This document shows positions 35,045-43,419 of a DNA stretch of 64,000 nucleotides, one piece after another. The first letter of the stretch is position 1. Each line of letters opens with the position of its first letter. The position numbers and the translations under genes are program-made. The notes under the pieces are model-generated. The model saw only the letters and a list, made by a program, of their open reading frames with translations. It was not told where the DNA came from and did not search any database. The stretch is from Alphaproteobacteria bacterium (GTDB taxonomy: Bacteria > Pseudomonadota > Alphaproteobacteria > Ferrovibrionales > Ferrovibrionaceae): NCBI GenBank assembly GCA_026126215.1, contig JAHCJQ010000003.1:47953-111952 (forward strand). The letters run 5' to 3'.

Positions 35045-36409
35045 CTATTGAACAAGTCCAAAGAGGCGCGGCAGGAACAGGCTGATATCGGGCACCAGTA
35101 CGATGGCAAGCAGAACCAGGATCTCACCAAGTGCGAAGGGCAGGATCGCGCGGGCAAGGGTCCAGTATTCGACGCGGGTGACGGCCGAGACGACGAGCAG
35201 GCAGCCGCCGAGTGGCGGCGTGATCAGGCCGATGGTCAGGTTGAGACAGAGAACGATCCCGAGATGCACCGGGTCCGTGCCGAGCGTGATGGCCGGCGGA
35301 CCGAGCAGCGGGACGAGGAGTGCCAGCGCCACCGGCACGTCGAGCATCATGCCGGCCAGCAGGAAGATCAGGTTGACGATGAGCAGATACTCGACCTGGC
35401 CGAGGCCGAGTTCGGTCACGAAGCCAGCGAGGCGTTGCGGAAGCTGCTCGTGTCCGGCCAGCCATCCGAAGCAGGCAACGGCGCCCAGGATGATGAAGAC
35501 CGATCCGGTGAGCGCGGCCGTGCGTTCGAGTCCCTGCACGAGGCCACGCCGCGTCAGGCCGCCATAATGCAGGCCGACCAGCAGCGCGGCGAGCACGGCA
35601 AGCGCCGCCGCCTCGGTCGGCGTGACGACGCCGAAGACGATGCCGCCAAGGATGATGACGGGCAGCGAGAGCGAGGGCAGGGCGTGCAGGAAGGAACGCG
35701 AAAGTGGCGGGATTTCCCCGCTCCGGCCCCCTGGATGATCGTGCCGGTGCGCGAAGTAGGCATTCATGGCGAACAGCGCCGCCGCCAGCGCGAGGCCCGG
35801 GAGGATGCCACCTACGAACAGGGCCGCGACCGATGTCTGCATGATGGCGCCATAGAAGATCATCACGATGGAGGGCGGAATGATCGGACCGATGACGGAA
35901 GAGGCCGCGGTGATTGCGGCAGCGTAGGTGGCGCCATATCCCTTGTCGCGCATGGCCGGCACCAGGGTCGAACCGAGCGCGGCGGAATCGGCGACGGCGG
36001 AGCCGGAGATTCCGGCGAAGAATACGCTCGCCAGGATATTGACGTGACCCAGCCCGCCCTTGAGCCGGCCGAGCAGCGCCATCGAGAATTCGATCAGGGC
36101 GCGGGTAATGCCGCCGCGGTTCATGATCTCGCCAGCCAGGATAAAGAGCGGCATGGCCATCAGCGCGAACACGTCGATCTGGCTGAAGATGCGCTGCGGA
36201 ATGATCGCCAGGTATCGCATGTTGTCACTGGCGATGAAGGCCAGCACCGACGCGGCGCCGACCGCGTAGGCCACTGCGGTGCCGAGCGCAAGGAAGCCCA
36301 GTCCGGCCATGGCGACCAGCCAGAGGCTCATCTTGGCGAACGCGCCATCGGGCGCCTGCGGTTCATCTGTAGGTCGGGCGGACGCGAGGGGTTGCGGCAG
36401 TGCGAACAT
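35045..36409 (-). CDS. dctM: TRAP transporter large permease (DctM), second cluster
   Basis: A 454-residue permease of ~12-13 helices. Signatures: ALMAMPLFILAGEIMNRGG, FFAGISGSAVADSAALGS, SSVIGPIIPPSIVMIFYGA and IGLITPPLGGCLLV. The ATG at 36409 follows GGGGGAGAGG. It is the first gene of the second TRAP operon, giving the order M-P-Q instead of the usual P-Q-M. It is divergent from the epimerase-like gene at 36584 across ~174 bases in which I see no clear operator. Confidence 0.92.
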   Translation of the reverse strand: MFALPQPLASARPTDEPQAPDGAFAKMSLWLVAMAGLGFLALGTAVAYAVGAASVLAFIASDNMRYLAIIPQRIFSQIDVFALMAMPLFILAGEIMNRGGITRALIEFSMALLGRLKGGLGHVNILASVFFAGISGSAVADSAALGSTLVPAMRDKGYGATYAAAITAASSVIGPIIPPSIVMIFYGAIMQTSVAALFVGGILPGLALAAALFAMNAYFAHRHDHPGGRSGEIPPLSRSFLHALPSLSLPVIILGGIVFGVVTPTEAAALAVLAALLVGLHYGGLTRRGLVQGLERTAALTGSVFIILGAVACFGWLAGHEQLPQRLAGFVTELGLGQVEYLLIVNLIFLLAGMMLDVPVALALLVPLLGPPAITLGTDPVHLGIVLCLNLTIGLITPPLGGCLLVVSAVTRVEYWTLARAILPFALGEILVLLAIVLVPDISLFLPRLFGLVQ

Positions 36410-36583
36410 AATGACCTCTCCCCCGGCAGGGCGCAATCCGCCGCAATCATCGGCGCGCGCCGCCGCGCCAATTCGCTGTTTTCGGGCGCGGCTGCCTTGT
36501 AATCACGAGGTCGGGTGAAATAGTCTACGCGGCCTCGGGCGGCGACGGGTGCGATCCGTGGCCGGCCCCGGGCATCGAAGGGG

Positions 36584-37624
36584 GTGGAAGTGACATCGAG
36601 CGAGCTGCCTGAAAAATTCCGCGACATCGAGCATCTGGAAGATGTCATGACCGAGCCCGGCCCAGAACTGGTCGCCGATCTCGAGAAGGCACCGGGAGAC
36701 CTGATCATTCTTGGTGTCGCCGGCAAGATGGGTCCGACGCTGGCCCGCATGGCGAAGCGGGCCGCGCCCTCGCGTCGGGTCATCGGCGTGGCCCGCTTCA
36801 GCGAGGCCGGCGTGCGGGAGCGGCTGACGGCGCAGGGCATCGAGTGCATCTCCGCCGATCTCCTCGACCCGGCCGCACTGGCGGCATTGCCGGATGCGCC
36901 GAACGTGATCTACATGGCAGGGCGCAAGTTCGGCTCGCAGGGCGCCGAGGATCTCACCTGGGCCATGAACAGCTATGCGCCCGCACTGGTGGCCGAGCGC
37001 TATGGCCGGTCACGCATGGTCTATTTCTCGACCGGCTGCGTCTATCCCTATGTCCCGGTTCTCTCGGGTGGCGCCACGGAGGACACGCCGATCGTGCCGC
37101 CGGCCGGCGACTACGCCAATTCCTGCGTCGGCAGGGAACGGATGTTCCAGTATGGCTGCCGCAAGCATGGCACGAAGGGGGCGGCCATCCGTCTCAACTA
37201 TGCCATCGACATGCGCTATGGCGTGCTGCATGACGTGGCGAGCAAGGTCTTTGCAGGACAGCCGATCGACATCTCGACCGGGCATGTCAATGTCATCTGG
37301 CAGGGCGACGCGAATTCGATGGCCCTGCGGGCGCTGGCGCGCGCGGCGGCGCCGCATGTCGCCTTCAATGTCAGCGGACCGGAAACAGTGAGCATCCGCT
37401 GGCTGGCGCAGGCCTTCGGCCGGCGTTTCGGCCGTAAACCGGAATTCACTGGCGTGGAGGCGGAATCCTGCTGGCTGGTCAATACGGCGAGATCGCTGGC
37501 GATCTTCGGCTATCCGCGCGTGCCGCTGCACCGCATGATCGACTGGGTCGGTGCCTGGGTGGAGGGCGGCGGCGACAGCCTGGGCAAGGAGACCCACTAC
37601 GACGTGCGGGACGGCGTCTTCTGA
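36584..37624 (+). CDS. NAD-dependent epimerase/dehydratase-like protein with altered catalytic motif
   Basis: About 346 residues from the GTG at 36584; a second GTG at 36590 is better spaced from GAAGGGG. It is an extended-SDR Rossmann protein: LIILGVAGKMGPTLARMA (GxxGxxG), YMAGRKFGSQG and the Ser/Thr strand VYFSTGCVYP. The usual catalytic YxxxK is YANSC here, so the Lys is replaced by Cys, which would impair the normal oxidoreductase mechanism. It overlaps the GNAT gene by one base (TGATG). It starts a GNAT-TetR operon just before the sugar-type catabolic cluster, so a role in that pathway or in sensing its substrate is plausible. Confidence 0.75.
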   Translation: MEVTSSELPEKFRDIEHLEDVMTEPGPELVADLEKAPGDLIILGVAGKMGPTLARMAKRAAPSRRVIGVARFSEAGVRERLTAQGIECISADLLDPAALAALPDAPNVIYMAGRKFGSQGAEDLTWAMNSYAPALVAERYGRSRMVYFSTGCVYPYVPVLSGGATEDTPIVPPAGDYANSCVGRERMFQYGCRKHGTKGAAIRLNYAIDMRYGVLHDVASKVFAGQPIDISTGHVNVIWQGDANSMALRALARAAAPHVAFNVSGPETVSIRWLAQAFGRRFGRKPEFTGVEAESCWLVNTARSLAIFGYPRVPLHRMIDWVGAWVEGGGDSLGKETHYDVRDGVF

Positions 37625-38481
37625 TGCAGCATCGCGCCGCGCGAGCGATCGGGCCAGGGGACGCCGAGGCCGGCCTTCGCCTGTCCCGCCTGGTAGGCTG
37701 GAATCAGAACCTGGCGGACTGGCGCGAGATGCTGCGCCACGGCCAGGGTCGGGCCATCGAGTCGGAGGAGGGGCTCGTCGTCGCGACCGCGCTCTCGCTG
37801 CCCTATGGGCCGGACTGCGCCTGGGTCAGCATGGTTCTTGTCGATCCGGACTGGCGCCGCCGGGGCCTGGCGACCCAACTCATGGAACAGGTCGTGGCCG
37901 ATGTGGAGCAGACTGGCCGGACGGCGCTGCTCGATGCCACGCCGGCCGGCCGGGAGGTCTATCGCCAGATCGGCTTCCGCGACACCTGGGGGTTCAGCCG
38001 CTGGAAGGTTCCGCTGCGCGCCGCAGCCTTGCCTCAGGCCGGGACGGAAGTGCGCGCGCTGCGCGAGGCGGACTGGCCAGCCATGGCGAAGCTGGATCTG
38101 CGGGCCTTCGGGGCTGACCGGTTCGATCTGCTGCGGCATCTCGCGGGCAGGATGCCGACCATCGCCCTCGTGTCCGAGCGCGAAGGGCGGATATGCGGCT
38201 TTGCCCTCGGCCGCGACGGCGTGAACATTCCGCAGGTTGGGCCGGTAGTGTCCGAAAGGGATGAAGACGGTGGCGCGCTGCTGCTTGCAGCACTCGGCCG
38301 CCTCGGCACGGCGGATGCCGCCTATGTCGACCTGCTGGACCGCCATGGCGGACTTGCGGAACGTCTGGAGAGGCTGGGTGGCGCGCGCGAGCGGCCGTTC
38401 ACCCGCATGGTGCGCGGCCGCGACCGGGGCTTCGACCAGCCCGGGATGCTGGTCGCGGTGGCGGGGCCGGAACTTGGCTAG
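37624..38481 (+). CDS. GNAT N-acetyltransferase with two GNAT domains
   Basis: A 285-residue protein starting at the A of the preceding stop (TGATG), so translation is coupled. The N-terminal GNAT domain (~5-130) has VDPDWRRRGLATQLMEQV, the acetyl-CoA-binding R/Q-x-x-G-x-A-like loop. The second half (~140-285) has a degenerate GNAT-like domain with DGVNIPQVGPVVSERDEDGGALLLAAL. This two-domain layout is common in bacterial GNATs annotated only as acetyltransferases. The acceptor is unknown. It overlaps the TetR start by 8 bases. Confidence 0.82.
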   Translation: MQHRAARAIGPGDAEAGLRLSRLVGWNQNLADWREMLRHGQGRAIESEEGLVVATALSLPYGPDCAWVSMVLVDPDWRRRGLATQLMEQVVADVEQTGRTALLDATPAGREVYRQIGFRDTWGFSRWKVPLRAAALPQAGTEVRALREADWPAMAKLDLRAFGADRFDLLRHLAGRMPTIALVSEREGRICGFALGRDGVNIPQVGPVVSERDEDGGALLLAALGRLGTADAAYVDLLDRHGGLAERLERLGGARERPFTRMVRGRDRGFDQPGMLVAVAGPELG

Positions 38482-39103
38482 GCCGGTCCGATCCCGGCGG
38501 CCGGCCGATACGCGCCGCCGCATCCTGGAGGCGGCGGTGGCCGAGTTCGCCGACAAGGGACTTGCCGGGGCCCGGGTGGATGCTATTGCGGCTCGTGCCG
38601 GCGCAAACAAGCGCATGATCTATCAGTATTTCGGCAACAAGCAGGATCTCTGGCTGGTGGCGCTGGAGAATGTCTACGAGGCGATGCGTACCGAGGAGCG
38701 CCTCCTGCACGTGACCGATCTCGATCCCGTCGAGGGCATGCGGCGCCTTGTCGAGTTCAACTTCCGCTTTTCGATGGCGCACCCGGAACTGATCTCGCTG
38801 CTGAACAATGAGAATTTGCACCAGGCCCGTCATCTGCGCCGCTCGAAGAAGGTGCCGGCCCTGCATTCGCCGTTGCTTGCCATGATCGACGAGGTGCTGG
38901 CGCGCGGCGTGGCGCAGGGCGTCTTTCGGCCCGGCGTCGACCCGATGCAGCTCTACATCACCATCGCCGCGCTCGGCTATTTCTTCCTGTCGAACACGCA
39001 CACGCTCTCGACCATCTTCCGCCGCGACCTGGCGCGGCCGAAGGCGCGCCGCGAACGCCAGGCGCATATCGTCGAGGTGGTGCTGGGCTATCTGCGGCCC
39101 TGA
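38474..39103 (+). CDS. TetR/AcrR family transcriptional regulator
   Basis: A 209-residue regulator. A TTG start at 38474 (MARPVRSRRPADTRRRIL when read as Met) overlaps the GNAT stop by 8 bases; no better start exists in frame downstream of the HTH. The N-terminal HTH has TRRRILEAAVAEFADKG, VDAIAARAGANKRMIYQYFGNKQDL. The remainder is the helical ligand/dimer domain of the CerR/RutR-like C-terminal type. Two copies of GTAACCA-N4-GTTAC, one 38 bases after this gene and one at 46767, are its likely operators, so it probably represses the surrounding catabolic and tct genes until a ligand appears. Confidence 0.85.
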   Translation: MARPVRSRRPADTRRRILEAAVAEFADKGLAGARVDAIAARAGANKRMIYQYFGNKQDLWLVALENVYEAMRTEERLLHVTDLDPVEGMRRLVEFNFRFSMAHPELISLLNNENLHQARHLRRSKKVPALHSPLLAMIDEVLARGVAQGVFRPGVDPMQLYITIAALGYFFLSNTHTLSTIFRRDLARPKARRERQAHIVEVVLGYLRP

Positions 39104-39141
39104 CCGCCGTGCGGTTGACAGTTCGTCCATCAGGCGGCAAG

Positions 39142-39157
39142 GTAACCATTCAGTTAC
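39142..39157. promoter_or_regulatory. Candidate TetR operator, copy 1
   Basis: GTAACCATTCAGTTAC, with perfect 5-bp arms GTAAC/GTTAC, lies 15 bases before the TTG start of the aldolase gene and directly downstream of the tetR gene. A TTGACA at 39115-39120 could be the -35 box, placing the operator over or just after the -10 region. The same motif occurs at 46767-46782. Confidence 0.65.
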
Positions 39158-39172
39158 TTGACGGGGGATGAC

Positions 39173-40234
39173 TTGGGACTGCGCTGGACCGACTGGCCGA
39201 AGGAAAGCCTGGACATCCTGCGGCGCGGCGCCGTGCTGCCGGCCCATCCGCTGGCACTCGACGCGCGGCGCAGGCTCGATGAGCGCCGTCAGCGCGCGCT
39301 GAGCCGCTACTATCTCGATGCCGGGTCCGGCGGGCTCGCGGTCGGCGTGCATTCGACCCAGTTCGCCATCCGCGATGTCGGCCTGTACGAGCCGGTGCTG
39401 CGCCTTGCCATGGAGGAGGCGACCGGATGGGCCCGGCGGCCGCTGGTGATGATCGCCGGACTTGCCGGCGGCACGGCGCAGGCGGTGCGCGAGGCGGGTA
39501 TCGCGCGCGGTCTCGGCTACCAGGCGGGGCTGCTCAGCCTGGCGGCGATGAAGGGGGCGGACGAGGACGAGATCATCGCGCACTGCCGCCAGGTCGCGGA
39601 GGAGCTGCCGCTGGTCGGCTTCTATCTGCAGCCGGCGGTGGGCGGCATACACCTGCCGGTCTCGTTCTGGCGCCGGTTCGCCGAGATCGAGAACGTGGTG
39701 GCGATCAAGATGGCGCCATTCAACCGCTATCGCACGCTCGACGTGCTGCGTGGCGTGGTGGAGGCGGGCGCGCTCGAGCGGATCAGCCTCTATACCGGCA
39801 ACGACGATCACATCGTTCTCGACCTGGCCATACCCTTCGCCATCCGCCACAAGGGCGAGGACGTGATGGTACGGATCCGCGGCGGACTGCTCGGGCACTG
39901 GAGCGTCTGGACGCGCGGGGCGGTCGAGCTGCTGCGGCGCATCCATGCGGCGGTGGCCGAGGATCGGGTCGACGCTGCCCTGCTCGCCATGGACGCGAAG
40001 GTCACCGAATGCAACGCCGCCTTCTTCGATGTCGCCAACGGCTTCCACGGCTGCATCGCCGGATGCCACGAGGTGCTGCGCCGGCAGGGCCTGCTTGAAG
40101 GTATCTGGTGCCTCGACCCGAAGGAGGGCCTGAGCCCCGGCCAGCGCGAACTGATCGACCAGGTTTATGCCCGCTTCCCGGAACTCTCCGACGACGGTTT
40201 CGTCGCCGAAAACCTGCCGCGCTGGCTTGGCTGA
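39173..40234 (+). CDS. Dihydrodipicolinate synthase/KDG aldolase family protein
   Basis: About 353 residues. The TTG at 39173 follows GGGGGATGAC; an earlier TTG at 39158 lies against the operator and is less likely. It is a TIM barrel of the DapA superfamily: GLAVGVHSTQFAIRD near the start, FYLQPAVGG with the shared Tyr (YxxP), and the Schiff-base Lys in NVVAIKMAPFNRY. Members cleave or condense pyruvate-containing substrates, for example 2-keto-3-deoxy sugar acids. It is ~60 residues longer than DapA. First gene of the forward operon behind the TetR operator; probably the terminal aldolase step. Confidence 0.8.
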   Translation: MGLRWTDWPKESLDILRRGAVLPAHPLALDARRRLDERRQRALSRYYLDAGSGGLAVGVHSTQFAIRDVGLYEPVLRLAMEEATGWARRPLVMIAGLAGGTAQAVREAGIARGLGYQAGLLSLAAMKGADEDEIIAHCRQVAEELPLVGFYLQPAVGGIHLPVSFWRRFAEIENVVAIKMAPFNRYRTLDVLRGVVEAGALERISLYTGNDDHIVLDLAIPFAIRHKGEDVMVRIRGGLLGHWSVWTRGAVELLRRIHAAVAEDRVDAALLAMDAKVTECNAAFFDVANGFHGCIAGCHEVLRRQGLLEGIWCLDPKEGLSPGQRELIDQVYARFPELSDDGFVAENLPRWLG

Positions 40235-40269
40235 TCTCGCCGGCATCCGCACATCATCGAGGAACCACA

Positions 40270-41424
40270 ATGGCCAGGACGGAAAGACTAGGCATCATCA
40301 TGAATGGCGTGACGGGGCGCATGGGAATGAACCAGCACCTGATCCGCTCGATCGCCGCCATTCGCGCCGATGGCGGCGTAAGGTTGCGCAACGGCCGGCG
40401 CGTGATGCCCGATCCGATCCTGGTCGGGCGCAACGAGGACAAGCTGGCGGCTCTGGCGCGCGCGCATGGCGTCGAGCGATGGACCACGGATCTCGACAAG
40501 GCCATGGCCAATAGGGCGGATACGCTTTTCTTCGATGCGGCGACCACGCAGATGCGTGCCGGGCTTCTCATGAAGGCCATCGCCGCCGGCAAGGACATCT
40601 ATTGCGAGAAACCGACCGCCGACAACCTGAAGGATGCGCTGACGGTGGCGCGCGCCGCGCACAAGGCCGGCATCCGCCACGGCGTGGTCCAGGACAAGCT
40701 GTTCCTGCCGGGCCTGCGCAAGCTCAAGATGGTCATCGATTCCGGGTTCTTCGGCCGCATCCTCTCCGTCCGGGGCGAGTTCGGCTATTGGGTCTTCGAG
40801 GGCGACCTGCAGCCCGCGCAGCGGCCAAGCTGGAACTACAGGCTCAAGGAAGGCGGCGGCATCATTCTCGACATGCTCTGCCACTGGCGCTATGTCCTGG
40901 ACAACCTCTTCGGCGAGGTCAGGAGCGTCTCCTGCCTTGGCGCGGTGCATATCCCGAAGCGTTGGGACGAGAACGGCAAGTCCTACAAGGCCGATGCCGA
41001 CGATGCCGCCTATGCGACCTTCCAGCTCGAGGGTGGGGTCATCGCGCATATCAACTCGTCTTGGTGCACGCGGGTGCGTCGCGACGATCTCGTGACCTTC
41101 CATGTGGATGGCACGCATGGCTCGGCAGTGGCGGGTCTGACCAGATGCTGGACCCAGGCGCGCGTCAACACGCCCAAGCCGGTCTGGAATCCGGACGAGC
41201 CGCAGCCGATCGACTTCTATCGCACATGGGACGAGGTCCCGGACACGAGCGTCCATGGCAATGGCTTCCGCGCGCAGTGGGAACTGTTCATCCGGCATCT
41301 CTACGACAAGACGCCATTCCCCTGGGACCTGACCGCAGGCGCCAAGGGCGTGCAACTTGCCGAGGCCGGTCTGAAGAGCTGGGCCGAGCGGCGCTGGATC
41401 GACATCGAACCGCTGAAGGTCTGA
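40270..41424 (+). CDS. Gfo/Idh/MocA family oxidoreductase
   Basis: A 384-residue NAD(P)-dependent dehydrogenase. ATG at 40270 after GAGGAACCACA; the frame upstream overlaps the aldolase gene. Rossmann N-terminus (GIIMNGVTGRMGMNQHLI), the EKP motif in IYCEKPTADN, and the C-terminal catalytic region IILDMLCHWRYVLDNLFG (G..LD...H). The family oxidises sugars or cyclitols, often at C3 of a glycoside. It is one of two Gfo/Idh proteins in the cluster. The 3-base gap to the DUF993 gene indicates a tight operon. Confidence 0.85.
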   Translation: MARTERLGIIMNGVTGRMGMNQHLIRSIAAIRADGGVRLRNGRRVMPDPILVGRNEDKLAALARAHGVERWTTDLDKAMANRADTLFFDAATTQMRAGLLMKAIAAGKDIYCEKPTADNLKDALTVARAAHKAGIRHGVVQDKLFLPGLRKLKMVIDSGFFGRILSVRGEFGYWVFEGDLQPAQRPSWNYRLKEGGGIILDMLCHWRYVLDNLFGEVRSVSCLGAVHIPKRWDENGKSYKADADDAAYATFQLEGGVIAHINSSWCTRVRRDDLVTFHVDGTHGSAVAGLTRCWTQARVNTPKPVWNPDEPQPIDFYRTWDEVPDTSVHGNGFRAQWELFIRHLYDKTPFPWDLTAGAKGVQLAEAGLKSWAERRWIDIEPLKV

Positions 41425-41427
41425 ACC

Positions 41428-42591
41428 ATGGCGACGCTCAACCTGCCGACCACCGGCCGCCGCATCGAGAGCTACACGACGCGCCCGCCGCGCGACTGGC
41501 CAAGGGCGGAGCCACCCTTCAACCGCATCGCCTTCGCCGCCGCGCATGTGGTCGCCGACCCGCTGGCCGAACACGATCCCTGGATCGAACCCGCCATCGA
41601 CTGGGACCGCACCATCGCCTTCCGCCGCCATCTCTGGTCGCTTGGCCTCGGCGTCGCGGAGGCGATGGATACCGCACAGCGCGGCATGGGACTGGACTGG
41701 CAGAACTCGCTCGAGCTGATCGGTCGCTCCCTCGATGCCGCGCGGGACGTGCCGGGCGCCATCGTGGCCTGCGGCGCGGGGACCGATCACCTCCAGCCAG
41801 GGCCCGGCGTCACCGTCGACGCCGTGATCCGTGCCTACGAGGAGCAGTGCGCCGCCGTCGAGAAGCTGGGCGGGCGCATCATCCTGATGGCATCCCGCGC
41901 GCTCGCCGCCTGCGCGCGCGGGCCCGACGATTATGTCAGGGTCTACGAGCGGGTGCTGGAGCAGGTTCGCCAGCCGGTGATCATCCACTGGCTGGGCGAG
42001 ATGTTCGATCCGGCGCTGGCCGGCTACTGGGGGCATGCCGATCACATGAAGGCGATGGATGTGTGCCTGGATGTATTGGCGGCGAACGCGGCGAAGATCG
42101 ACGGCATCAAGATCTCGCTACTGGACAAGGACAAGGAAATCGCCATGCGCCGGCGCATGCCCAAGGGCCAGCGCATGTATACGGGCGACGATTTCAACTA
42201 CGCGGAACTGATCGCGGGCGACGGAGAGGGACACTCCGACGCGCTGCTCGGCATCTTCGACGCCATCGCGCCGGCGGCGGCGGCGGCGCTCGGCTGCCTG
42301 CGCCGCAACGATCTTTCGACTTTCCATGACATTCTGGGGCCGACCGTGCCGCTATCGCGCCACATCTTCAGGTCGCCGACGCGCTTCTACAAGACGGGCG
42401 TGGTCTTCATGGCCTACCTGAACGGCCATCAGGATCATTTCACCATGGTCGGCGGCCAGGAAAGCGCCCGCTCCACCCTGCATCTCGCGGAGCTGTTCCG
42501 CCTCGCCGACGCTGCGGGCCTTCTCGCCGACCCGGAGCGCGCGGCGAGCCGCATGCGGCTCGTCATGGCGCAGCGCGGGATCGTGAACTGA
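41428..42591 (+). CDS. DUF993 family protein (TIM-barrel type)
   Basis: A 387-residue protein of the length and character of the DUF993 (Pfam PF06187) family, which is related to dihydrodipicolinate synthases. Notable segments are VACGAGTDHLQPGP, VIIHWLGEMFDPALAGYWG, the possible lysine-bearing strand DGIKISLLDKDKE, and MYTGDDFNYAELIAGDGEGHSDALLGIFD. No reaction is established for the family. It recurs beside Gfo/Idh dehydrogenases and sugar isomerases, as here (3 bases either side), suggesting an aldolase- or lyase-like step in sugar or cyclitol breakdown. Confidence 0.75.
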   Translation: MATLNLPTTGRRIESYTTRPPRDWPRAEPPFNRIAFAAAHVVADPLAEHDPWIEPAIDWDRTIAFRRHLWSLGLGVAEAMDTAQRGMGLDWQNSLELIGRSLDAARDVPGAIVACGAGTDHLQPGPGVTVDAVIRAYEEQCAAVEKLGGRIILMASRALAACARGPDDYVRVYERVLEQVRQPVIIHWLGEMFDPALAGYWGHADHMKAMDVCLDVLAANAAKIDGIKISLLDKDKEIAMRRRMPKGQRMYTGDDFNYAELIAGDGEGHSDALLGIFDAIAPAAAAALGCLRRNDLSTFHDILGPTVPLSRHIFRSPTRFYKTGVVFMAYLNGHQDHFTMVGGQESARSTLHLAELFRLADAAGLLADPERAASRMRLVMAQRGIVN

Positions 42592-42594
42592 ATC

Positions 42595-43416
42595 ATGGGC
42601 AGGCCGGGGCCGCTCTCGCTCAACACCATTACCGTCCGCGAGCAATGGTCGCTCGAGCAGGCGATCGAGGGCTGCCGGCGGCATGGCATCACCGGCATCG
42701 CGCCCTGGCGGGACAAGCTCGCCGAATGTGGCGTCGAGCGCGCCGCGCGGCTGATCCGCTCGGCCGGGCTGAGCGTGACCGGCCTCTGCCGGGGCGGTCT
42801 CTTTCCCGGTAGCGATCAGGCCGCGCGGCGGCGCGCGATCGAGGACAATCTGCGCGCCATCGACGAGGCCGCCGCCATCGGCGCGCGATGCCTCGTCCTG
42901 GTGGTGGGCGGGCTGCCACCTGGCTCGAAGGATATATCGGACGCCCGCGCCCAGGTCCGCGACGGGATGATGGCGATCCTCGACCATGCGCGCCGCAGCC
43001 AGATGCCGCTCGCCATCGAGCCGCTTCACCCCATGTATGCGGCCGATCGCGCCTGCATCAACACGCTGGGCCAGGCGCTGGACCTGTGCGACGAGCTGGG
43101 CGAGGGGGTCGGTGTCGCCGTCGACGTCTATCATGTCTGGTGGGATCCCGATCTTGCCCGGCAGATCGCGCGCGCGGGCCGGCGGATCCTCGCCTTCCAC
43201 GTCTGCGACTGGCTGGTGCCGACGCGAGACTTGCTGCTCGATCGCGGCATGATGGGCGACGGGGTGATCGACATACCCGCAATCCGCGCCAATGTCGAGG
43301 CGGCCGGATACGAGGGCCATTGCGAAGTCGAGATCATGTCCGCTGCCAACTGGTGGCGGCGCGATGCCGACGAGGTGCTGCGCGTCTGCATCGAGCGTCA
43401 CGCGGTTTCGGTTTGA
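42595..43416 (+). CDS. Sugar phosphate isomerase/epimerase family TIM barrel (AP endonuclease 2 fold)
   Basis: A 273-residue xylose-isomerase-like TIM barrel. Metal-site segments are visible: LAIEPLHPMYAADR (Glu), GVAVDVYHVWWDPDL (Asp/His), ILAFHVCDWLVP (His) and CEVEIMS (Glu). The family includes hexulose isomerases, inosose dehydratases and 3-keto-glycoside-cleaving lyases. It starts 3 bases after the DUF993 stop and is the last gene of the forward operon, converging with the enolase-superfamily gene. The two isomerase-type proteins in this cluster are different subtypes and are not recent duplicates. Confidence 0.85.
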   Translation: MGRPGPLSLNTITVREQWSLEQAIEGCRRHGITGIAPWRDKLAECGVERAARLIRSAGLSVTGLCRGGLFPGSDQAARRRAIEDNLRAIDEAAAIGARCLVLVVGGLPPGSKDISDARAQVRDGMMAILDHARRSQMPLAIEPLHPMYAADRACINTLGQALDLCDELGEGVGVAVDVYHVWWDPDLARQIARAGRRILAFHVCDWLVPTRDLLLDRGMMGDGVIDIPAIRANVEAAGYEGHCEVEIMSAANWWRRDADEVLRVCIERHAVSV

Positions 43417-43419
43417 GCC

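Noticed and set aside
34949..36502. A 517-codon plus-strand frame opposite DctM/DctP
   Set aside because: Highly charged, Gln/Asp/Arg/Gly-rich, without hydrophobic core or motif; the opposite strand encodes a clear 12-helix permease.
39158..39172. TTG at 39158 as start of the DapA-family gene
   Set aside because: It abuts the 16-bp palindrome and has no ribosome-binding site; the TTG at 39173 follows GGGGGATG.
40288..42045. A 585-codon minus-strand frame across the Gfo/Idh and DUF993 genes
   Set aside because: Spans two real genes and their junction with no domain of its own; shadow frame.
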